NCBI GenBank assembly: GCA_934086145.1
Contig: CAKOHV010000005.1
Location: 1-64,000 of the forward strand
DNA length: 64,000 nt
Origin: an uncultured Bacilli bacterium
GTDB taxonomy: Bacteria; Bacillota_I; Bacilli_A; RF39; UBA660
Reading direction: 5' to 3'
Below the pieces are notes generated by a model. The model was not told the DNA's origin. It saw only the letters and a program-made list of their open reading frames with translations, and did no database searches. The translations under genes and the position numbers were made by a program. Below, piece by piece: positions 42,282-49,635 of this stretch; positions within the stretch are counted from its first letter, which is position 1; every line of letters starts with the position of its first letter.

Positions 42282-43425
42282 TATAAAAATAACTGCTAAA
42301 AAAGAATTAAGATCAATTCTTAGAGACCATAAAACATTAATTATCCTCTTTACTGTACCAGTTTTTATTCCTTTTATAATTTTCTTTTATGGCTTTATGT
42401 TTGATGCAACCGAAAGTAAAACAACTGACCTTGATACCATTGGTATTAATTATCAATTAAGTAAAGAAGCTTCAACAATAGCGGAGGATAATAAACTAAA
42501 AACAGTCTACAAAGATAATGAAGATGATTTAAAAGAAGCTCTAAAAAAGAAAGAAATAACGGCTTATATCATATATAACAAAGATGAAGACAAATATTAT
42601 ATAAATTGTCAGGAATCAACTCAAAGCGGACAAATCGTAGAAAGTAAAATAATTTCTTATTTCGAAGGTTATAACCAAAGCTTAGCCTTAACCTACCTTA
42701 ATGACAATAACTTAGATCCTAATAAGATATATAATAATGTTAGTTATGAAATTGTTAAGACTGATGATAATAACCTCATGCTTACAACTTTAATTTCCAT
42801 TGCTTTAACATATACAATCATGGCTATAACTATTACCGGTAGTAACATGGCAACTAGTGCCACAGTTTCCGAAAAAGAAAATGGCACCTTAGAAACTATT
42901 TTAACCTTACCAATTAAGACAAACGAACTAATCTTAGGCAAACACCTAGCTGCTACCATTATGGGCTTTATTGTTTCCTTATTTAGCTTAATCTTAACTG
43001 CCTTAACCATTTTTATTAGTAGTAAAGTATTTAAAACTTTCTCTTCTTTCAAAATTACCTTTAGCTTTACCAGTATCATTTATAGTTTAATAACTATTTT
43101 AGCAGCTTCCATCCTAATTTCTGGTTTAGCTATTGCCCTTACAGCTTTATGTAAAACCAACAAAGAAGCTCAATCTAAAGTACAAATTTTGAATTTCCTT
43201 TCCCTAATTCCAATGTTTGTTTCTTTACTAGAAGTCAATTTAAGTAAATTCTATTATTTAATCCCCATTTGTAATTATATCCAAGTTTTAATGGATATCT
43301 TTGATAATAAAGCCTCTATCGTTAATATCTTAATTGTTTTCATCTCATCTGTTGTTTATATTTTCATTATCATAAGAGCCATTATTGCTCAATATAAATC
43401 AGAAAAAGTATTATTTGCTAATTGA
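42274..43425 (+). CDS. natB: ABC-2 type permease, NatB-like
   Basis: 383 residues. One N-terminal membrane span (about 20-42), a large external domain (about 45-165), then five spans in the C-terminal half. TVSEKENGTLETILTLPIKTNELILGKHLA is the ABC-2/NatB signature. ATG 42274 is the start; the GTG at 42265 is part of the AGGTGA ribosome site. Pairs with the natA-like ATPase. Ion or drug substrate not provable from sequence. Confidence 0.82.
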   Translation: MNNIKITAKKELRSILRDHKTLIILFTVPVFIPFIIFFYGFMFDATESKTTDLDTIGINYQLSKEASTIAEDNKLKTVYKDNEDDLKEALKKKEITAYIIYNKDEDKYYINCQESTQSGQIVESKIISYFEGYNQSLALTYLNDNNLDPNKIYNNVSYEIVKTDDNNLMLTTLISIALTYTIMAITITGSNMATSATVSEKENGTLETILTLPIKTNELILGKHLAATIMGFIVSLFSLILTALTIFISSKVFKTFSSFKITFSFTSIIYSLITILAASILISGLAIALTALCKTNKEAQSKVQILNFLSLIPMFVSLLEVNLSKFYYLIPICNYIQVLMDIFDNKASIVNILIVFISSVVYIFIIIRAIIAQYKSEKVLFAN

Positions 43426-43498
43426 AAACCATAATAATATTCAATTGCTATGCTTTAATAAATGTATTATAATAAAAAAAGAATAAAAGGTGATAAAA

Positions 43499-44404
43499 AT
43501 GTTAAAAGCTATATGTTTAGGTCGAGTAAAATATGATATAAATTTACTTGTTGAAAATATGCCAGCCGAAGGAACAACCCAAGAATTTTTCGAAAAAATT
43601 GGTTGTGGAGGTGGTCTTGCCTCTAATGTCGCAGTTGGTTTAGGTAAGTGGGGGATTAGCTGTGCTATCTCCGGTGTTATCGGAAATGATGTTTACGGGA
43701 ATAAAATAAAAGAAGAATTTGAAAAGATTCATCTTGATATTAGATACCTTGAACCATCCTACAACAATAATACGCCATTATCAGCCATTATTATCAACAA
43801 GGCTAGTGGTAAGCATACTACTTATAATATGTCAGATAAATATGTTTCTTTAAAGAAATGTGACTTTGACTTTTCCCCTGATTTGATAGTAGTTGATGGC
43901 TATGACGCTGTTGCTTCCAAAAACATTCTTGAGCGATTTCCTCATGCGACTTCCATACTTTGTACAGGTATTATTACCAAAGAAACCATTGATTTATGCC
44001 GTAAAGTTAATTATGTTATATGCTCTCAAGAATTTGCCGAAAACGTTGCTGGTTTAAAAATTGATTTTCAAAATATGAAAACACTTGGCGAAGTATATCA
44101 AAAACTTAAAAGACGTTACTTAAAAACTGAGTTTATCATTACTTTAGGAGAAAATGGAGCTTTATATTGCGTTAATAACCAAATTAAAATTACCCCAAGT
44201 TTAAAAGTTAATGTAATCGATAGCCATGGTTCTAAAGATGCCTTCTGTATTGGTTTTGCTTATTCCATTGTTAACGAACAAGACTTAGAAAAAGCTGTAA
44301 AATACGGAAGTATTGCTGGTGGCTTAGCTACTACTAAAATCGGTGCTCGCTTAGGAATTCCTACCTTAGAAGATGTCAAAAAAATCTACGATCAGAACTA
44401 TTAG
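43499..44404 (+). CDS. PfkB-family carbohydrate/nucleoside kinase
   Basis: 301 residues with the ribokinase fold. GCGGGLASNVAVGLGKWG near 36 is PfkB signature 1; the C-terminal signature reads NVIDSHGSKDAFCIGFAY instead of DTTGAGDAF, but the catalytic Asp is kept. Substrate unknown. It overlaps the Smr gene by 32 bases. ATG 43499 is chosen; GTG 43490 lies in the AGGTGA ribosome site. Confidence 0.85.
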   Translation: MLKAICLGRVKYDINLLVENMPAEGTTQEFFEKIGCGGGLASNVAVGLGKWGISCAISGVIGNDVYGNKIKEEFEKIHLDIRYLEPSYNNNTPLSAIIINKASGKHTTYNMSDKYVSLKKCDFDFSPDLIVVDGYDAVASKNILERFPHATSILCTGIITKETIDLCRKVNYVICSQEFAENVAGLKIDFQNMKTLGEVYQKLKRRYLKTEFIITLGENGALYCVNNQIKITPSLKVNVIDSHGSKDAFCIGFAYSIVNEQDLEKAVKYGSIAGGLATTKIGARLGIPTLEDVKKIYDQNY

Positions 44405-44660
44405 AGATCCCTTTACTTGTAACTTACCTCATCTTGATATTCATGGAGAAACAAGCATGACCTGTGTTGCAGTAATAAATAGCTTCTTAAATGATAATTT
44501 AAAACTAAAAAGAAGCAAAATCATTATCGTTCATGGAAAAGGACAAGGAATTTTAAAACGAACAACGCATCAATTATTAAAAAGAAATAAAAAGGTCAAA
44601 AAATACTATATTGATGGACTTAATGATGGTCAAACAATTGTGGAATTAGATATCAACTAA
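44373..44660 (+). CDS. stand-alone Smr-domain protein
   Basis: 95 residues; from about 19 on it is an Smr domain, as found at the end of MutS2: LPHLDIHGETSMTCVAVINS (LDxHG motif), KIIIVHGKGQGILK (HGKG motif) and a final IDGLNDGQTIVELD. Such domains nick or bind nucleic acid or ribosomes. The start lies inside the PfkB gene, so translation may be coupled. Confidence 0.85.
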   Translation: MSKKSTIRTIRDPFTCNLPHLDIHGETSMTCVAVINSFLNDNLKLKRSKIIIVHGKGQGILKRTTHQLLKRNKKVKKYYIDGLNDGQTIVELDIN

Positions 44661-44688
44661 CTTTCAGCAGCATTAACTCCATCCGTCT

Positions 44689-44720
44689 AAAAAAAGATTG
44701 GTAATCCCAATCTTTTTTAC
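44689..44720 (+). terminator. terminator after the Smr gene
   Basis: AAAAAAGATTGG / CCAATCTTTTTT-type stem with a short loop. Confidence 0.85.
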
Positions 44721-44960
44721 CAATACACTGCCCAGCTTAATTTAAAATAATATTTAAAGAACTAAAACATAAGATATCAATAAGTATATTATTAAAAGTT
44801 CTAAAAAAATAAGCAAAAAAAAGTAGGGCGTTATTCCCTTTTAGTAGACAAATGCTCTTAAATATCAAACTCAAAAAGACAATATTTTTCATATCATTAC
44901 CCCAAACGCTTCCCCAAATACCAACTACATCTTTCTAAAGGAATAAAATAGACCTTTGCC

Positions 44961-44989
44961 TTGACACACCTTTAAGCTAATGCTATAAT
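44961..44989 (+). promoter_or_regulatory. upstream consensus promoter of the 45118 gene
   Basis: TTGACA and TATAAT are both perfect and 17 bases apart, with TGC in the extended -10 position. The remaining parts of the 457-base gap 44661-45117 show no gene. Confidence 0.85.
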
Positions 44990-45054
44990 GAAACCCCATA
45001 AAAGAGCATATATTAAGGCTTTTACTACTTTTATTACTAAAATTGCAGCAAAAT

Positions 45055-45083
45055 TTGACGGAGGGTCACTCGTATGCTATACT
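45055..45083 (+). promoter_or_regulatory. second, downstream promoter of the 45118 gene
   Basis: TTGACG and TATACT, 17 bases apart, again with ATGC just before the -10 box, only 35 bases ahead of the ATG. Its -10 flank repeats that of the first promoter. Confidence 0.8.
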
Positions 45084-45117
45084 TCTAGCTAAGTAAAGGG
45101 AATTAGGGGGTATTATT

Positions 45118-45537
45118 ATGAAAGGATATGTCTTAGATTATATAAATGAAAACGAATTTAAAAAATTAGAAAGAGCATTAAAAAAATATAATATGCTTGC
45201 TTTCAAAAAATTAAACTTCGAATATTATCCAGCATTGAGAAACGGTAACTTCGTTGGTAAAATGACTAGCCAAAATAAAAAAGCTGGTACTGAAACTTAT
45301 GAATTAAAATTACCAAGTGATCATATGTTTACACAAGTTCATGGTGATGTAAAATTAATCTATACGGTTTATGTAAATGAACAAACTATAATGTTAAATA
45401 CTATAACACCATCAGACATCTTACTTGAAGGACATAAATCAGAGTTAACAACTTATAAAGGTATCATGATTTCAAATGCTAATAAAAAAGCTGATATGTT
45501 TAAAATCGATTTATTAAAAATGTTAGAAGATAAATAA
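45118..45537 (+). CDS. unknown 139-aa protein, probably highly expressed
   Basis: I do not recognise it. It is soluble, without signal peptide. The N-terminal third is helical and basic (EFKKLERALKKYNMLAFKKL); the rest is beta-rich (ETYELKLPSDHMFTQVHGD, LIYTVYVNEQTIMLNTITP). Two consensus promoters in tandem and an AGGGGG ribosome site suggest strong expression, unusual in this window. Single-gene unit. Confidence 0.7.
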   Translation: MKGYVLDYINENEFKKLERALKKYNMLAFKKLNFEYYPALRNGNFVGKMTSQNKKAGTETYELKLPSDHMFTQVHGDVKLIYTVYVNEQTIMLNTITPSDILLEGHKSELTTYKGIMISNANKKADMFKIDLLKMLEDK

Positions 45538-45613
45538 TATTATCTTTTTTTCATGGAAAAAAGTTGCTTATTTTGACCAAATAATATATTATAACGAGCA
45601 CTAGGTGATTTAT

Positions 45614-46195
45614 ATGGAAAAAAAATACTTCTTTGGGGCTCTAACTAACCAATTATCAATAATATTATTTATCTTATTATCAGCTATCGCATATTACATA
45701 AAACTTGCTAATTTTTATGAACTCATAACCGGTAACATTATCTTTTTCCTTGGCCATTTCCTTTTAACAAAATTCTACCTATCTTCAAGTCAATTTCAAT
45801 ACAATTGTTCTATCTTTTTGACCTTTATCATAAATATTATTATCATAAATTTATTTGTTTTATTAAATACAAACTATAATTACATAAATAACTTCTTAAA
45901 CAATAAAACTTATACCACATACAACCTAGTTGTCTTAAAAAAAACAACTACTTATAGTTCCGTTGAAAAACTTGCCAATAAAAAAATTGGTTCAACAACA
46001 AACAACAAAATAATCTCTACAATAAAATATAATAATATTAAGTACGAAAGTACTGAAGAAATGTATGATGCTATTGCAAGTGGCGAAATCCAAGCCTTAA
46101 TAATTCCTACTAGCGAATATCAACAAAATAAGAATACCAATCAAATCTTACAAAAAACAAGAAGTATTAAAACAATAAGCTATATAAAAGAATAA
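45614..46195 (+). CDS. membrane protein with a domain like the N-terminal part of LytR-CpsA-Psr proteins
   Basis: 193 residues. Three or four membrane spans in residues 1-90, then an external domain. The outer part YNLVVLKKTTTYSSVEKLANKKIGS, ... YNNIKYESTEEMYDAIASGEIQALIIP is like the periplasmic-binding-type domain found before the LCP catalytic domain in some low-GC LytR proteins. The LCP domain is absent. GTG 45605 belongs to the AGGTG ribosome site; ATG 45614 is the start. Related to the 46285 product. Confidence 0.55.
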   Translation: MEKKYFFGALTNQLSIILFILLSAIAYYIKLANFYELITGNIIFFLGHFLLTKFYLSSSQFQYNCSIFLTFIINIIIINLFVLLNTNYNYINNFLNNKTYTTYNLVVLKKTTTYSSVEKLANKKIGSTTNNKIISTIKYNNIKYESTEEMYDAIASGEIQALIIPTSEYQQNKNTNQILQKTRSIKTISYIKE

Positions 46196-46284
46196 AAAAG
46201 AAGTAAAGATGGAATAAAAATGATTTTTTATAGTTTCAAAAAAGCAAAAATATGATATATTAATATCGACTTGGAGTGATAAAA

Positions 46285-47382
46285 ATGGCAAAGAAGAAAT
46301 CAAAAACGCAAAAGCAAAAAAAGAATTTTAAAAAAAAGGTTAGTAAAATTACCTCAAATAGCCAAATTACCTCTAAAAATACTAATCAACCTAAGCCAAG
46401 CACCAAAAATAAGCAACAAGGAGCTAATTCTAAACGTCAAATTGTTCCTAAAGAAGACGTTTCCTATAAACTTTTTCAAGAGCCAGAAAAAGTTAAAGCC
46501 AAACCGGTTGATAAAAAAAGTGCTCCTAAAAAAATTCTTGTTAATCGTAACAATGTCTTATATGAAATTTTTAATACCCCTAAAACTCCTAACAAAGTGC
46601 CAAAAAAGAATTACTTAACCCAATTAACGTCCTTTCTAAAACAAACGCTGGCTAAACTTACCAAAAAGAAACAACCAAAAGAAAGAATCAAAAAAGAACC
46701 TAAAATTACCGAAGAAACAGAAGAAATTGAATTACCACGTAAAAAAGAAGTCGCTAAACCTAAAAATACTTTCTTAAGACTTTTATTTGAAATTTATCAT
46801 AGCTCATATGTTTTATTTAATACAGTAATTTTAATGACATTCATCATTTTAATTGTTGGTCTAAAAAGCGTTAATGTCTTTAGCAATAGCATTATTATCT
46901 ATATTGGAGCTATTTTGCTGTTCCTTATCGTCGTTGCTATCTCTTACAATAAGTATATAAGTGGAAAAATATTTACCATCATTCTAACAGGCATCATGGG
47001 TCTTGGCATCTATCATTTACAATACACATACGATTTCATCCGTGGTCTAAACCATCAACAATATGAATACAAAGAATACTACGTTGTAACCTTCAATAAT
47101 AGCAGTAATCGAAGTATTTATAATATCAATAACAAAAAAGTAGGCTTAATTAATGAAAATTCAGTTAACATCGAACGCGTTTTAAATACAAAACTAGATA
47201 GTGTCAAATATATTGAATTCAATAACCAAGAAGAACTATTTGAAGCCTTCTATAACAACGAATTTAGGGCAATCATTATTACCGAAAATCAATATAAATA
47301 TTTAAAAAATAACAAATCAAATCCTAATCAAGACGTCAAAAAACTATATTCATTTAACGTCGTAACCAGAATCAGTAACTAA
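46285..47382 (+). CDS. membrane protein, Lys-rich N-terminus plus LytR-N-like domain without LCP domain
   Basis: 365 residues. Residues 1-165 are a disordered, very basic cytoplasmic region (many Lys, Gln, Pro). Three membrane spans follow (about 178-245), then an external domain YYVVTFNNSSNRSIYNINNKKVG ... EELFEAFYNNEFRAIIITE. That domain parallels the 45614 protein and stops where the LCP enzyme domain would begin (LYSFNVVTRISN end). Two related truncated proteins side by side suggest a real family rather than a frameshift. Confidence 0.55.
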   Translation: MAKKKSKTQKQKKNFKKKVSKITSNSQITSKNTNQPKPSTKNKQQGANSKRQIVPKEDVSYKLFQEPEKVKAKPVDKKSAPKKILVNRNNVLYEIFNTPKTPNKVPKKNYLTQLTSFLKQTLAKLTKKKQPKERIKKEPKITEETEEIELPRKKEVAKPKNTFLRLLFEIYHSSYVLFNTVILMTFIILIVGLKSVNVFSNSIIIYIGAILLFLIVVAISYNKYISGKIFTIILTGIMGLGIYHLQYTYDFIRGLNHQQYEYKEYYVVTFNNSSNRSIYNINNKKVGLINENSVNIERVLNTKLDSVKYIEFNNQEELFEAFYNNEFRAIIITENQYKYLKNNKSNPNQDVKKLYSFNVVTRISN

Positions 47383-47400
47383 CCTTACTGATTTTTATTT
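47370..47400 (+). terminator. terminator after the 46285 gene
   Basis: AATCAGTAA / TTACTGATT with a six-base loop and T-rich tail; overlaps the stop codon region. Confidence 0.75.
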
Positions 47401-47425
47401 ATTCTAAACATAGAAAGGAAGACTT

Positions 47426-47518
47426 ATGACAAATCAAGAATTATGGCAAAAATTCAAAGAAACCGGTCACATCATCGATTACTTAAAATATTGCCAAATA
47501 AAAAAGAAACAACAATAA
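47426..47518 (+). CDS. second YqzL-like microprotein
   Basis: A 30-residue peptide, MTNQELWQKFKETGHIIDYL followed by a Lys/Gln-rich tail. It matches the yqzL pattern (W-x-x-F-K-x-T-G-x-I-x-x-Y-L) seen at 26282 and has AGAAAGGA seven bases before the ATG. Located outside the era-recO context, between an LCP-like gene and an RDD gene. Confidence 0.7.
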   Translation: MTNQELWQKFKETGHIIDYLKYCQIKKKQQ

Positions 47519-47589
47519 AAGAAGCAAAATCTTCATAGTTTACTAACTTTCAACAGACATGTTATAATATAAGAGAAAGAAGGTAAAGT

Positions 47590-48180
47590 ATGAAAATAAA
47601 AAGACTAAGTGCTTATATCATTGATATTATAATTGTAAGTATCATATCTAGTATTATTTTTCAACTTCCATTTTTTAAAAAGGACTTAGAAAAATATACA
47701 GACTCTCTAACGACTTACCAAGAAGAATTAATTAATTCTGGTAGTGGAGATGCCACTCCGGAAGCTCTAAACTCACTAGTTTATACCTTATCCCAAAACA
47801 CTGTTACATTAAGTATTATCAACCTTAGTGTTACAATCGTTTACTTTGGTATAATTCAATATCTTTGGCATGGTCAAACCATCGGTAAAAAAGTTATGAA
47901 AATAAGAATCGTGGCCAACGATGGCTCTAATTTAAATCCTAATCTCTTTATTATTAGAGAAATCATCTTATTTAATGTTATTTTAGTTATCATCGATATT
48001 ATTTCTACCATCTGTTGTTCTAAAGAACTCTACTATAACATTCAACAAATAATAACTTTGGCTAAAATGATTGTTACCTTTTCGATAGTCGGAGTCATGA
48101 TTTTTCGTGAAGACGAACGTGGCTTACACGATTTAATTGGCCAAACCAAGGTTATCGAAACTAAAAACCAAGAAAATTAA
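47590..48180 (+). CDS. RDD-family membrane protein
   Basis: 196 residues with four membrane spans. RDD pattern: KRLSAYIIDIIIVSII at the N-terminus, LWHGQTIGKKVMKIRIVANDG in the middle, and GLHDLIGQTKVIE at the end. Some RDD proteins are ion antiporters, but most have no defined role. Single gene with its own TATAAT box upstream. Confidence 0.85.
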   Translation: MKIKRLSAYIIDIIIVSIISSIIFQLPFFKKDLEKYTDSLTTYQEELINSGSGDATPEALNSLVYTLSQNTVTLSIINLSVTIVYFGIIQYLWHGQTIGKKVMKIRIVANDGSNLNPNLFIIREIILFNVILVIIDIISTICCSKELYYNIQQIITLAKMIVTFSIVGVMIFREDERGLHDLIGQTKVIETKNQEN

Positions 48181-48207
48181 TGCATTTTTCTTGGTTTTCT
48201 TTTTATT
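48164..48207 (+). terminator. terminator after the RDD gene
   Basis: AAAACCAAGAAAA and TTTTTCTTGGTTTT form a long stem with a T tail; it overlaps the stop codon. Confidence 0.8.
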
Positions 48208-48243
48208 TTATATTATAATAAAATAAGAATAAAGGGTGGAAGT

Positions 48244-49602
48244 ATGAGAAAAAAAGCACAAGAAAAATTTATAAAAAATTATGAAACAAGAATCAAAAAG
48301 TATCGTGATGAATATTACCGCAACATTGTCCAACAAGGTCTTTTAAACCAAAACAATTATACTCAAGAACTAGCTTATGATCTGTTACCATTACTACTGG
48401 CCATTATTATTATCTTACTATGCCAATTTTCCATTACAGGTGTCATCGGTGCCTTGGTTTTTCTGATTATCTGTAATATCATCATTATATCTTATCGAAA
48501 AAATAAACATATCGATTATAACAACTACAAAAATGAACTTCGTAAAATTGGTTACTTCAATATTGCAACCTATGAAGAAAAAGTAAAACAATTTATTACT
48601 GGTCCAAATGGCTATTATAAGCAGGAACTAAATCGTATCCTAGAAGAAAATGGCCAAAATGAAAATAGTGTCGAAAAAGTCATTGATAATATCGGCAATC
48701 AATACTATATTTGGGCTGATGATGAAAATGACGAACTAAAACTTGTTAATTCTTCTTTAAATAGTTTACCTAGACTAAAAAAAATAAGATATGCCTACAT
48801 CAGATATTATCGTCTTGATAAAAATACTCAACGACTTATCCTTAAAACCGATATTGAAAAATTAACCTTCAATAAAGATAGCTTAAAAGTTTTTGATAAA
48901 CTAATTAAAGAAAGAAAATTTGAAACCAAAAAAAGCTTTGATCCCGCTGAGTATATCAATGACTTTGAATTATTCATGCATAACATCAAAAGTAAAATGG
49001 AAATAGAAGTATATAACAACCTAGAAAACAAAAAAATTGCACAAAATAAATTAATGTACGATCTTATCTTACTATTACTTAGCGTTGGCTTAACCATTGT
49101 TGCTCCAACCTATAAAATCATCTTTAGGCTCCTTATTATCGTATCGTTTATTTTATTAAACAAAAATGTTCGTGAATTTCTAACATTTCAAAATAAGCGC
49201 CTTAAAAGCGATGATGAGTACATTGCCTATTTAAACAATGAGCCAGAATGTATTAATGAATTTAAAGAACTAAAACTAGCTTTAAATATTCCTCCTGATA
49301 CATATAAAGTATATAGTCCCGAAGGAGCCTGCTATCTTACTTGGCTTGCTAATGGTTACTTCCATGTCTTTTTAAACTTAATATATTTTAATTCGGTTTA
49401 CATGGTCGTTAAAATAAGAGATGTTGAATACTATCAAGTAACCGAAAATGAATGCCTTGTCAAATTAAAAGATAAAAAACTATGCTTTACGAAAGAAGCA
49501 GAAAAAGCCTTCAAAAAACTATTACCAAACAAAGAATATAGCTGGGTAAAAGGGCTTACCAATATTAATGAAGAGGAATTTGGTAAAAAACATAAATTAT
49601 GA
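48244..49602 (+). CDS. membrane protein, unknown, 452 aa
   Basis: Two pairs of membrane spans (about 50-66 and 68-84; 274-292 and 294-312) flank a helical, charged cytoplasmic part; a soluble domain of about 130 residues ends the protein. N-terminal region is basic coiled coil (KFIKNYETRIKKYRDEYYRN). Not recognised. Thirty-three bases before the LRR gene start, so possibly cotranscribed. Confidence 0.6.
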   Translation: MRKKAQEKFIKNYETRIKKYRDEYYRNIVQQGLLNQNNYTQELAYDLLPLLLAIIIILLCQFSITGVIGALVFLIICNIIIISYRKNKHIDYNNYKNELRKIGYFNIATYEEKVKQFITGPNGYYKQELNRILEENGQNENSVEKVIDNIGNQYYIWADDENDELKLVNSSLNSLPRLKKIRYAYIRYYRLDKNTQRLILKTDIEKLTFNKDSLKVFDKLIKERKFETKKSFDPAEYINDFELFMHNIKSKMEIEVYNNLENKKIAQNKLMYDLILLLLSVGLTIVAPTYKIIFRLLIIVSFILLNKNVREFLTFQNKRLKSDDEYIAYLNNEPECINEFKELKLALNIPPDTYKVYSPEGACYLTWLANGYFHVFLNLIYFNSVYMVVKIRDVEYYQVTENECLVKLKDKKLCFTKEAEKAFKKLLPNKEYSWVKGLTNINEEEFGKKHKL

Positions 49603-49635
49603 TATAATTAAAAACGAAAGAAAAAGGTGAAATAT

